Assembly (NCBI GenBank): GCA_002308875.1
Contig: DBWK01000122.1
Location: 1-15,043, forward strand
DNA length: 15,043 nt
Origin: Treponema sp. UBA1240
GTDB lineage: Bacteria > Spirochaetota > Spirochaetia > Treponematales > Treponemataceae
Direction: 5' to 3'
The translations under genes were made by a program, and so were the position numbers. The notes beneath the pieces are model-generated. The model saw only the letters and a list, made by a program, of their open reading frames with translations, ran no database searches and was not told where the DNA came from. Positions 6,414-13,468 of the stretch are shown here, piece after piece; the stretch's first letter is position 1; each line of letters opens with the position of its first letter.

Positions 6414-7046
6414 ATGTTTTCACTTGACTTTTGCCACTATCCCGGCTGCCAGAAACAGGCTCTGTCCCATTTTGACGAAGACGGAAACATTGCTTCAACG
6501 CCCGGCTGGTGCCTTGAACACACTCCCGATCCGCAGAAAGCACTTGATGAAATATACGACTATATAAGAAAACATGACAAAATTGTAGGGCTTAACATTC
6601 CCGGCATAAAGTTTGAAAACTTTGACCTGACCGACAAGCGGTTTTACGGCTGCAATATGCAGCATAGTTCTTTTTCAAACATTCACTCAGAGTTCTGCCG
6701 CATGAGAATGTGCATTCTGGATTTTTCGGTTTTCTGCGACTGCAACCTTCTTAATTCGAACATGCAGTTCACTTCGTTTGCAGGAAGCAAGTTTTCGCAC
6801 ATTCTGTTTACAAATTCTGATTTGGTTCACAACAACTTTAACGGTATTGTGAGCAACCAGTCGTCCTTTGATGATTCTGACTTATACAATTCAAGGTTTA
6901 TCCGCGCTCATCTGATTAACACGTCCATACAGAACTGCAATATAAAAAAGACTCTTTTTTACGAAATAACGGCAGAAAATGTTTCATTCAAACAGTCAAA
7001 CACCAGGGAAGCTTCATTCTCTGAAGGATGGGAAGCAGTTCAATGA
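6414..7046 (+). CDS. Zinc-finger plus pentapeptide-repeat-like protein
   Basis: A 210-residue soluble protein of unknown function. The N-terminus (7-36) has a probable zinc site: CHYPGC (C7, C12), then WCLEH (C33, H36). A short helical linker (about 38-58) follows. Residues about 65-205 form a degenerate pentapeptide-repeat-like region, with F or L recurring every five residues (for example KFENFDLTDKRFYGCNM, SFSNIHSEF, SFDDSDLYNSRF). Such repeats fold as a right-handed quadrilateral beta-helix. Some pentapeptide proteins mimic DNA and act on topoisomerases, but this one lacks any specific signature for that. No Shine-Dalgarno sequence precedes the ATG at 6414; a -10 hexamer ends 6 nt before it. 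The stop overlaps the MBL gene's start (ATGA), so the two are probably made together. Confidence 0.78.
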   Translation: MFSLDFCHYPGCQKQALSHFDEDGNIASTPGWCLEHTPDPQKALDEIYDYIRKHDKIVGLNIPGIKFENFDLTDKRFYGCNMQHSSFSNIHSEFCRMRMCILDFSVFCDCNLLNSNMQFTSFAGSKFSHILFTNSDLVHNNFNGIVSNQSSFDDSDLYNSRFIRAHLINTSIQNCNIKKTLFYEITAENVSFKQSNTREASFSEGWEAVQ

Positions 7047-7633
7047 TTAAGGTTTATTTTCATCTTTCGCTGGATGGTTTTTCGAACAGTTATCTTGCCG
7101 CAGATGATTCCACCGGCGATGCAATTATTATTGATCCCGGAAAAATTTCAAAAGAAGTTATAATGCACATTGAAGACAATCATTATGACCTTAAAGCCAT
7201 TCTCATTACACACAACCATCAGAGTCATCACTCCGGACTTGAAACCCTCAAAAAAATTTATTCACCGATGATTTATGCCGGTGACTACGAAATTGCCGGA
7301 ACAGGCAAAATGCTTTTAAAAGGTGAAGGACTTTTGACGATTGGAAGCATGAAAATAGGTTATGCATCACTGCCCGGTCATACTTTTGATTCAATCATAT
7401 TCAAGCTTGGAAGAATGTTGTTTACAGGCGACTCTCTTACGGCGGGAATGGTTGGTACAACAAGCAACAAGTATGCGGAAAAGCTGCTCAAAGACAACAT
7501 AAAAAAAATAATTTTGAGCCAAATGGATGAAGTTGTTCTTATGCCCGGTCACGGACCGCCCACATGCGTTGCGGTAGAAAAACTATTCAACATAGGGCTT
7601 ACAACAGCTAATCCTTCTAAAGAGATTCTTTAA
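7043..7633 (+). CDS. Metallo-beta-lactamase-fold hydrolase with altered metal motif
   Basis: A 196-residue single-domain MBL-fold protein resembling glyoxalase II/YcbL-type hydrolases. The ATG at 7043 was chosen because GGGAAG lies 7 nt upstream and the codon overlaps the preceding stop as ATGA. The upstream ATG at 7028 has GAAGG touching it, too close to work. Metal ligands seen: H57, H59 and H62 in THNHQSHH, H113 in LPGHT, bridging D130 in FTGDS, and H170 in MPGHG. The normally invariant Asp of HxHxDH is Ser61, so the second metal site lacks a ligand. The enzyme may bind a single metal or have an unusual substrate. FTGDS, MPGHGPPT and the fold otherwise look intact. Substrate unknown. Confidence 0.88.
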   Translation: MIKVYFHLSLDGFSNSYLAADDSTGDAIIIDPGKISKEVIMHIEDNHYDLKAILITHNHQSHHSGLETLKKIYSPMIYAGDYEIAGTGKMLLKGEGLLTIGSMKIGYASLPGHTFDSIIFKLGRMLFTGDSLTAGMVGTTSNKYAEKLLKDNIKKIILSQMDEVVLMPGHGPPTCVAVEKLFNIGLTTANPSKEIL

Positions 7634-7682
7634 TCAGCGCGATTTTTGCCCCGAAAGCCTTTTTTTTTGTTTTTGAATTTTC

Positions 7683-7688
7683 TATAAT
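7683..7688 (+). promoter_or_regulatory. Candidate -10 element of the hisC unit
   Basis: A consensus TATAAT lies 21 nt before the hisC ATG, in an AT-rich stretch. The region at 16-18 nt spacing upstream is a T-run with no recognisable -35. The predicted transcript would start near 7695 and include the AGGAG site. Confidence 0.5.
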
Positions 7689-7699
7689 AAAACAAAAAC

Positions 7700-7704
7700 A
7701 GGAG
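7700..7704 (+). promoter_or_regulatory. Ribosome-binding site fixing the hisC start
   Basis: AGGAG lies 5 nt before the ATG at 7710. It is a strong Shine-Dalgarno sequence, in contrast to the several starts in this window that have none. Confidence 0.85.
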
Positions 7705-7709
7705 TTAGT

Positions 7710-8813
7710 ATGATTTCCAAACGTTTACAGCAGCTTAATCCCTACAAACCGGGAGAGCAGCCTGATGACCGGCAGTACATAAAACTTAATGCGAACGAAA
7801 ACCCCTACCCTGCCAGCCCTAAAGTTATAAAAGCGGTAAGGGCTGTTACAGCCGACAAGCTGGCACTGTATCCCGATCCTGACTCGGTTGACTTAAAAAA
7901 AGCGATAGCCCGTATGCTTACTGAAAATCGTGGTCTTCTTGCTCCTGCGGATGACCAGCCTGAACTGCCTTTTCCGATTACTGATGACATGATTTTTTGT
8001 GGCAATGGCTCAGATGAAGTTCTTTCTTTTGTATTTTACGCTTTTTTTGATGATGACAAACCAGTAGTTATTCCCGAACATACATACAGCTTTTATCCCG
8101 TATACGCGGGTTATTATCAGATTCCACTCAAAAAAGTACCGCTCAACGCGGATTTTAGCATCAACAAAGAACAGATGCTCGCCGAAGATGCTTCCGGTAT
8201 TGTGCTTGCAAATCCAAATGCGCCTATAGCCAGCAGTCTTTCCTCAGTGGAAATAAAACAAATGCTTGATGCGTATCCCAAAGACAAGGTTTTTGTAGTG
8301 GATGAGGCTTACGCCGATTTTTCAGGTCATACAGTTTTGCCACTGCTTGCCGAATACAAAAATCTGCTTGTAGTAAGAACTTTTTCAAAGTCCATGTCTT
8401 TTGCCGGCATGAGGCTTGGTTATGCGGTGGGTAATCCTGAACTGATAAAGGCTCTTACCACGGCTAAAAACTCATTCAATCACTTTCCTGTTGACCGCAT
8501 TTGTCAGGCGGCGGGTATTGCATCCTGTCAAAACTTTGACTGGTACAAAAAGAACTGCCAAAAGATCATGGCAACAAGAGACTTTTTTCAGTCGGAACTG
8601 CAAAAGGCCGGGTGGACAGTTCTGCCGTCGCAGACCAATTTTGTTCTTGCAGGAAAGCCTGGCAGAACAGGAAAAGAAGTTTACGAAGCAATAAAAAAGG
8701 AAGGTATTCTTGTCAGATATTTTGACATTGATACAATACGCGATTACGTCCGCATCTCGATTGGAACGGACAAACAGATGAAGCAGCTGCTTGATATTAT
8801 GAAACAGCTGTAA
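7710..8813 (+). CDS. hisC: Histidinol-phosphate aminotransferase-like PLP enzyme
   Basis: Fold-type I aminotransferase of 367 residues, a normal HisC length. In histidine synthesis it transaminates imidazole-acetol phosphate with glutamate; HisC-like enzymes can also use aromatic amino acids. Seen: KLNANENPY near the N-terminus, GNGSDE (98-103), VDEAYADF (D198 to the pyridine nitrogen, Y201), the PLP lysine K227 in TFSKSMSFAGMRLGYA with R235, and YVRISIG at the C-terminus. Two oddities: the usual NPNNPTG loop reads NPNAPIA (168-174), and there is a roughly 20-residue insertion at about 71-92 before GNGSDE. No other his gene is adjacent, so the pathway role is inferred only from the family. 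The next gene starts 20 nt later with its own strong ribosome-binding site, probably in the same transcript. Confidence 0.88.
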   Translation: MISKRLQQLNPYKPGEQPDDRQYIKLNANENPYPASPKVIKAVRAVTADKLALYPDPDSVDLKKAIARMLTENRGLLAPADDQPELPFPITDDMIFCGNGSDEVLSFVFYAFFDDDKPVVIPEHTYSFYPVYAGYYQIPLKKVPLNADFSINKEQMLAEDASGIVLANPNAPIASSLSSVEIKQMLDAYPKDKVFVVDEAYADFSGHTVLPLLAEYKNLLVVRTFSKSMSFAGMRLGYAVGNPELIKALTTAKNSFNHFPVDRICQAAGIASCQNFDWYKKNCQKIMATRDFFQSELQKAGWTVLPSQTNFVLAGKPGRTGKEVYEAIKKEGILVRYFDIDTIRDYVRISIGTDKQMKQLLDIMKQL

Positions 8814-8833
8814 TCAGTTAAAGGAAGGTTAAA

Positions 8834-9532
8834 ATGCATTTATTGATTTTATCTGATATTCACGGTGATTTTTCAAGAGCCGGAAAAATTGAAGAAGAAT
8901 TTAAAAAAGCGGACGCTGTTTTATTTGCGGGTGATTTTTCTAAACTGTTCAAAACTGAAACAGGGCTTCCCATTTTGAATGAGGTTATGGAAAAGAACGA
9001 AAACCTGCTTGCTGTACTCGGCAACTGCGATGCTCCGGATTTGCTCAAAGAACTTGAAAAAAAGGACGTTTCGGTACAAGGCGAATTAGTATTCAGAGAC
9101 GGTTTGTTTTTTGCAGGAGCGGGCGGTGCGCTTAAGTTCACCGGTGATACCGCAAACGAGCGTGATGAAGATGACTTGATGAGCGATTTACAGGTTGTAC
9201 GCGACCGCTTTGCCGAATACCAGGACAGCGAAAACCCCGGAAGATGGAATAACCTTGTTCTTATTGTACACCAGCCACCCAAAGACACAAAGCTTGATAA
9301 AATTACAGCGGGTATTCACGTAGGTTCTCCCGCCCTCACAGAGTTTATAAAGGAATATCAGCCTCTGCTGCTTGTTTCAGGACACATTCATGAATCCGCC
9401 GCAATAGATACGCTCGGAAACACTGTAATGATTAATCCGGGTTCTTTTGCAGAAGGCAAATACGCCGTTGTCCAGATTCAAAAAGAAAACGGCGAATGGA
9501 AGGTTGCTTCATCAAGCCTTAAGCAGGTTTAA
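8834..9532 (+). CDS. YfcE/MJ0936-type metallophosphoesterase
   Basis: Calcineurin-like phosphoesterase of 232 residues. The five metal motifs appear in order: SDIHGD (D8, H10), AGD (D34), GNCD (N64, D66), VHQPP (H146) and SGHIH (H184, H186), followed by NPGS. GNCD replaces the more common GNHD, a variant found in YfcE-like enzymes; losing that His may favour diester over monoester substrates, though this is inference. AAGGAAGG lies 6 nt before the ATG, a strong start. It follows hisC by 20 nt with no terminator between. Its stop overlaps the convergent membrane-protein stop in the palindrome TTAA (9529-9532). The natural substrate is not known. Confidence 0.88.
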   Translation: MHLLILSDIHGDFSRAGKIEEEFKKADAVLFAGDFSKLFKTETGLPILNEVMEKNENLLAVLGNCDAPDLLKELEKKDVSVQGELVFRDGLFFAGAGGALKFTGDTANERDEDDLMSDLQVVRDRFAEYQDSENPGRWNNLVLIVHQPPKDTKLDKITAGIHVGSPALTEFIKEYQPLLLVSGHIHESAAIDTLGNTVMINPGSFAEGKYAVVQIQKENGEWKVASSSLKQV

Positions 9533-10377
9533 GCTTGTTGTTCCGGTTCGTCTGATTCAATCAGCAGACCGGAACCGGTGTCGGCCGTTTCGATGGGCGC
9601 TGCGGTGAGTCTGTGATAAAACACTGCACCCAAAAGAAAAAACTTTACAACTGTTACGTAAGCGCTGATTGTTCCTATAAAGCTTATAAAACTCATCATT
9701 GCCGAAAAGAACGAGGATTCCTTTCCGTTCCAGAACATAACAAAAAAGTATGAAAAAAGAAAAATACCAAGACTTTTCCAGGCAAAGAGAATAAAATTCT
9801 TCAGAAACGCAATTCTGTTTCCCTTAAAAAGTTTGCGGCTTTCTGCCAAAAGAGCTGAAAGAGGACGATTGGACGAGTCATTCAGAACAAAAGGAAAAAA
9901 AAGATACCAAAAACACACAACAAAAAAGACAGTTAAAATCAGGTATGCGGAAACTGTCATGGTTTCGGGATCAAGAGCCAGTTCACCTTTTACCGTTACC
10001 AATACAATCGAACCTGCCGCAGCAAGGGCAAAAAACACAGCTCCAAAGAACAATCCGGGTTTTACTATCTTTCGCAAACACTTAAAACCTTCAAACAAGT
10101 GCCCCAAAACAGCCTGTTCATTTTTAACAATTTTCAGCAGAAGCACGTCGTATCCGTATATCAGCGAAAAAGCTACAACCATTGAGCAGAACCAGCCCGC
10201 AAAAAACAGCAGAGCAACCGAAAGCATATTCCTCGAACTGAAAGCCAGGAGATAAACACTGAAAACTGTAACAATCCAAATAACAAAAACAGTTATTATA
10301 GAAAAATAAACTTTGAAAGAATTTTTTACCAGTATCTGCCGGCACTGCCAAACAAAATTATTGTCATTCAAACTCAT
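9529..10377 (-). CDS. Multi-pass integral membrane protein
   Basis: A 282-residue membrane protein with about six hydrophobic helices (roughly 22-45, 52-75, 108-128, 142-168, 197-217 and 225-255) and a short acidic cytosolic tail. No transporter or enzyme motif was found. The architecture is reminiscent of DUF975-type or 'glycerophosphoryl diester' membrane-domain proteins, but this is an impression only. The start codon overlaps the parC stop (ATGA at 10374-10377), so it is translated from the parC message. The link to topoisomerase may be purely transcriptional. The stop codon shares TTAA with the convergent phosphoesterase gene. Confidence 0.75.
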   Translation of the reverse strand: MSLNDNNFVWQCRQILVKNSFKVYFSIITVFVIWIVTVFSVYLLAFSSRNMLSVALLFFAGWFCSMVVAFSLIYGYDVLLLKIVKNEQAVLGHLFEGFKCLRKIVKPGLFFGAVFFALAAAGSIVLVTVKGELALDPETMTVSAYLILTVFFVVCFWYLFFPFVLNDSSNRPLSALLAESRKLFKGNRIAFLKNFILFAWKSLGIFLFSYFFVMFWNGKESSFFSAMMSFISFIGTISAYVTVVKFFLLGAVFYHRLTAAPIETADTGSGLLIESDEPEQQA

Positions 10378-12329
10378 ATCAGATCCAGTTCAGGCTGTTC
10401 CGGGTTTATGTCCGGCTTTTCGATCTTAATTTCGATCTTTGCCGTTTCTTTTGAAGCAAGACGAACACCCTGAGCTTTTACACCTTTTTCTTCGTAATCA
10501 GCGGAAGTAAAATCTTCCCTGTCAATTTTTATACGCGGCTTTTTTACATAATGCAGCGTAAACGAGAATCTTGAACGCGTATCAACATGCAGAATTTCCA
10601 TTCCATCCGGTACGATAATGTAATCGCGGTTCATTATGTACTGCTCTACCCTGCATTTTTTGATGTAACAGTAAAGAGTTGCAGGGTCTCTGTAGATTAT
10701 TGTAAACATAACCCGCGAAAGAACATCTTTTTCGGCGGAGCCGCAGTACCACATATTTTTGTCAACAAAAAGCTTTTGCGGCACGTCGAATATTGTGTAA
10801 ACACCGGTCCGCCGCAGAACGAATATGCGGTCATACGGACCTACGCGCATAAGTTCCCTGCCGGAAGAAACGCCTGTACCCAAATAGCCGGTGTTGTCAT
10901 CGTAGCGCAAAGGAATATCGCGTTTAACAGCATCACGCACATCAATTTTGCCGAATCGGGTAATCTCAGTGCGGCGTTTTGTTTTTTCGGGGTCAAGCTT
11001 TGCAAGGAGCGTATCCAAATACGAAACAGCATAAGCTGTCAGGTTTTTAAGCAGTCTTGCTATTTCCTTGAGGCGGGCGTTAATTTCTTTAACTTCCTGC
11101 CGGTTTTTGTTTATGTCGTACAAAGAAATGCGGCGGATAGGGATTTTTAAAAGCCGTTCAACATCATCCTTTGTAATAGGACGGATTAATTCGGCTTCAA
11201 AGGGCTTAAAGCCGTCTATCACAGCCTTAATAACCGCTTCGGCTGTTTTCATTTCTTCAATCTTTTTGTATATGCGTTCTTCTACAAATATTCTTTCAAG
11301 CGTTCTTGCATGCAGTCTGTCGGTAAGATTCTGACGCTCAAGCTCAAGTTCTTCTTTAAGGATCTGTTCCAGCTGCTTTGCATGATGCTGAATAACTTCA
11401 GTAACTGTCATTACGACAGGCATATTGTCCTTTATGACCAAAAGATTTAGCGAAACGGAAACTTCACATTCCGTAAACGCGTAAAGGGCTTCTATAACGT
11501 CTTTTGCGTAAACGCCGCGCTGGAGTACAATTTCTATTTCTACCTTGTCGGTCGTGTAATCATTAATGGAAGAAATTTTTATGCGTCCGAGTTTTGCGGC
11601 GTTCTCCAGAGAAGATATGAGACTTTCAGTTGTAGAACCGTAAGCAAGTTCAGTTATGACTATGCGCTTGGGGTCGCTTGTATCCATTCGAACGCGCGAA
11701 ACAATCTTGCCTTTGCCGTCCTCGTATTCCGAAACATCGGTAAGACCACCCGTCTGAAAATCGGGATAAAGCTGGAATGGGTTTCCCATGAGGCAGTTTT
11801 TTTCGGCTTCTATAACTTCGCGGATATTGTGGCTTAATATTCTCGTGGACATACCAACCGCAATGCCTTCCGCCCCCATGATTATACACAACGGGAGCTT
11901 TGCGCGGAACGCTACAGGTTCCATATTGCGTCCGTCGTAAGAAGGAACAAATTTGGTTATGTCAGGATTGTACAGAATATCGCGCGCAATGGGATTTATG
12001 CGGCACTCAATATAACGTGCGGCGGAAGCTTCATCGCCGGTAAGAATGTTGCCGAAGTTTCCCTGTTTGTCTATGAACAAATCTTTGTTTGCAAGAACAA
12101 CAAGCGCACCTGCAATTGAAGAATCTCCGTGCGGATGATACTTCATGCACTGCCCTACTACGTTCGCTACTTTGTGGAATTTACCGTCGTCAATTTCGAG
12201 CAGGGTGTGAAGAACGCGGCGCTGAACGGGTTTGAGTCCGTCTTCCAAATCAGGTATTGCTCTGTCGCGGATAACGTAGCTTGCATATTCAAGAAAGTTC
12301 TTGTCAAAGAGTTTTTTTACATAAGCCAT
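10374..12329 (-). CDS. parC: Type IIA topoisomerase A subunit, ParC-like, short C-terminus
   Basis: DNA-cleaving subunit of a type IIA topoisomerase (651 aa), predicted to pair with ParE/GyrB. Seen: RAIPDLEDGLKPVQRR (24-39), the helix-turn-helix YHPHGDSS, catalytic R105-Y106 in AARYIECRI, and GIAVGMST at about 155. A long coiled-coil tower spans about 320-460, with ERIFVEERIYKKIEEM inside it. The GyrA-box (QRRGGKG) is absent, so it is not a conventional gyrase A. The region after about 480 is only about 170 residues, against roughly 250-300 for ParC/GyrA C-terminal beta-pinwheels, so the pinwheel must be small or incomplete. At the drug-contact positions there is Ser (S70), but Gly (G74) instead of the usual acidic residue. 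No parE is adjacent. No Shine-Dalgarno sequence precedes the ATG; a promoter -10 ends 6 nt before it. Confidence 0.9.
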   Translation of the reverse strand: MAYVKKLFDKNFLEYASYVIRDRAIPDLEDGLKPVQRRVLHTLLEIDDGKFHKVANVVGQCMKYHPHGDSSIAGALVVLANKDLFIDKQGNFGNILTGDEASAARYIECRINPIARDILYNPDITKFVPSYDGRNMEPVAFRAKLPLCIIMGAEGIAVGMSTRILSHNIREVIEAEKNCLMGNPFQLYPDFQTGGLTDVSEYEDGKGKIVSRVRMDTSDPKRIVITELAYGSTTESLISSLENAAKLGRIKISSINDYTTDKVEIEIVLQRGVYAKDVIEALYAFTECEVSVSLNLLVIKDNMPVVMTVTEVIQHHAKQLEQILKEELELERQNLTDRLHARTLERIFVEERIYKKIEEMKTAEAVIKAVIDGFKPFEAELIRPITKDDVERLLKIPIRRISLYDINKNRQEVKEINARLKEIARLLKNLTAYAVSYLDTLLAKLDPEKTKRRTEITRFGKIDVRDAVKRDIPLRYDDNTGYLGTGVSSGRELMRVGPYDRIFVLRRTGVYTIFDVPQKLFVDKNMWYCGSAEKDVLSRVMFTIIYRDPATLYCYIKKCRVEQYIMNRDYIIVPDGMEILHVDTRSRFSFTLHYVKKPRIKIDREDFTSADYEEKGVKAQGVRLASKETAKIEIKIEKPDINPEQPELDLI

Positions 12330-12335
12330 AGAATA

Positions 12336-12364
12336 AGAATACTTTTTTACCGCTGAATTTTCAA
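12336..12364 (-). promoter_or_regulatory. Promoter of the parC unit (leaderless)
   Basis: On the minus strand TTGAAA (12364-12359), 17 nt, TATTCT (12341-12336), six nt (TATTCT again), then the ATG at 12329. The direct repetition of TATTCT means a second, shifted -10 is possible. In the preferred register the start codon is the transcription start. Confidence 0.65.
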
Positions 12365-12387
12365 GCTATCTGCAATAAAAGACTGGA

Positions 12388-13110
12388 TTAACGCGGACGG
12401 AGCTGCAGCGCTTTGCGTATTGTTTCAAGATTTACAGTACCGTCATCGTTTGTAAGAGGCATTGAACCAATGTCCAGTTCAAACGGGCGGCGGGCGATGT
12501 GTTCTATATAATGTGCATCAGACGATGTTGTAAGCGGATAGCCGAGGGTGTTCATTTCAGAAGGAATGCGCACAACTTCCATCGCATCCCAGTCACCGTC
12601 AAGAATAAAGCCGAACTGACTTGAAAGCGAAAAAGCCGCCCTGTCCACATGCGCCGGAATAACAATCCCACCGGCTTTATGGGCATGTGCGGCAACTTCA
12701 TCGACCTGCCATGAGGTAGACGTTATAAGGTATTTTTCTACTTCGCCCAGAATGTTTTCTTCCTCATCAACATAAACCTGATCACCTGTTTTTTCGGGCA
12801 CGTTCTTTATGTCCGGCAGCAGCGAATAAACTTCCTCCCCGAACGCCAGAGCCTTGTCCAAATCGGAGAACAGCGTAAGAATGTGAACTTCTTCTGCGGA
12901 CTGAACTTCCATCCCGAAAAGACAGGCTATTCCGTTTTTTTTACAGGCAGCCGCAAAAGCAGGGCAGTTCAATGCCGTGTTGTGGTCGGTAAGGGCTGCG
13001 AGCTGAACGCCTTTTTGTGCAAGAGTTTCGGCAATGGCAATGGGCGACATTTCCAAGTCGCCGCAGGGCGATACACAGGAATGTAGATGAAAGTCTGATT
13101 TTAAAATCAT
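12388..13110 (-). CDS. PHP-domain metal-dependent phosphoesterase
   Basis: Polymerase-and-histidinol-phosphatase superfamily protein of 240 residues, predicted to hydrolyse phosphoesters using two or three metals. Ligands seen in order: H8 and H10 in FHLHSC, D42-H43 in LTDHNT, E68 in GMEV, H76, H154 in PAHVDR, and D198/H200 in SSDAHY. All are intact, so it should be active. It is closest in style to the YciV/TrpH-like single-domain PHP proteins (RNase AM or 3',5'-nucleotide phosphatases), but the substrate is unknown. The ATG overlaps the DRTGG gene's stop (ATGA, 13107-13110). In many anaerobes a DRTGG/PHP pair lies near [FeFe]-hydrogenase genes; none is visible here. Confidence 0.87.
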   Translation of the reverse strand: MILKSDFHLHSCVSPCGDLEMSPIAIAETLAQKGVQLAALTDHNTALNCPAFAAACKKNGIACLFGMEVQSAEEVHILTLFSDLDKALAFGEEVYSLLPDIKNVPEKTGDQVYVDEEENILGEVEKYLITSTSWQVDEVAAHAHKAGGIVIPAHVDRAAFSLSSQFGFILDGDWDAMEVVRIPSEMNTLGYPLTTSSDAHYIEHIARRPFELDIGSMPLTNDDGTVNLETIRKALQLRPR

Positions 13111-13433
13111 AAAAGGTTGTATATCTTTCCTGAAATTGTGTATTGGTTTTCGCTTGTTCTGAGCAGAGCAATTTTTTCGCTTTCGGCGGCTTTTATCATA
13201 TCATCGGGAACAGGTCTGCCGTTGCAGATTATTATTGCAGGACAGTCTTTGAGTGTGGCAACGGCAACGGTATTCCGGTGAGCCTGTATTGTAACAAGGA
13301 GATCGCAGTCATCAGCGTTTCCCATCACATCGCTGAGCAAATCGCCTGTATAACAGCCGGACAAATCCCTTGAATCATCGCCTGCAAGAACAACTTCGAG
13401 CGAAAGAGCTTCAATTAATTCACTTAATTTCAT
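13107..13433 (-). CDS. DRTGG-domain protein
   Basis: A 108-residue protein matching the small stand-alone DRTGG-type domain, often annotated as 'serine kinase' without evidence. Seen: an N-terminal KLSELIEALSLEVV helix, the GCYTGDLLSDVM segment, a DDCDLLVTIQAHRNTVAVA core, and IIICNGRPVPDDMIKAAE leading to a final strand. No kinase P-loop is present, so catalysis is unlikely and ligand sensing or a structural role is more plausible. Its start has no Shine-Dalgarno sequence but has a promoter -10 ending 6 nt before the ATG. It overlaps the PHP gene (ATGA), so the two are coupled. The promoter's -35 overlaps the last codons of dacA. Confidence 0.8.
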   Translation of the reverse strand: MKLSELIEALSLEVVLAGDDSRDLSGCYTGDLLSDVMGNADDCDLLVTIQAHRNTVAVATLKDCPAIIICNGRPVPDDMIKAAESEKIALLRTSENQYTISGKIYNLL

Positions 13434-13439
13434 GAGGAT

Positions 13440-13468
13440 AGTATAAGTGTTTTTTTGTCAGATTGCAA
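13440..13468 (-). promoter_or_regulatory. Promoter of the DRTGG/PHP unit (leaderless)
   Basis: On the minus strand TTGCAA (13468-13463), 17 nt, TATACT (13445-13440), six nt (ATCCTC), then the ATG at 13433. The -35 lies within the end of the dacA coding sequence (stop 13458-13460). Confidence 0.65.

Noticed and set aside
6405..6415. TATATATATAT run as a simple repeat or alternative -10
   Set aside because: Too short to be a meaningful repeat, and a -10 there would place the transcription start inside the coding sequence.
6361..6543. N-terminal extension of the zinc-ribbon gene up to 6543
   Set aside because: It would overlap the divergent pentapeptide gene and cover both promoters; the extension lacks the Cys pattern, and the ATG at 6360 fits the promoter.
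7634..7670. Possible terminator between the MBL gene and hisC
   Set aside because: There is a long T-run (7660-7668), but no stable GC-rich inverted repeat precedes it.
10587..11150. 187-codon plus-strand open frame opposite parC
   Set aside because: It lies wholly within the ParC reading frame on the other strand, has no family motif or ribosome-binding site, and parC's motifs are complete.
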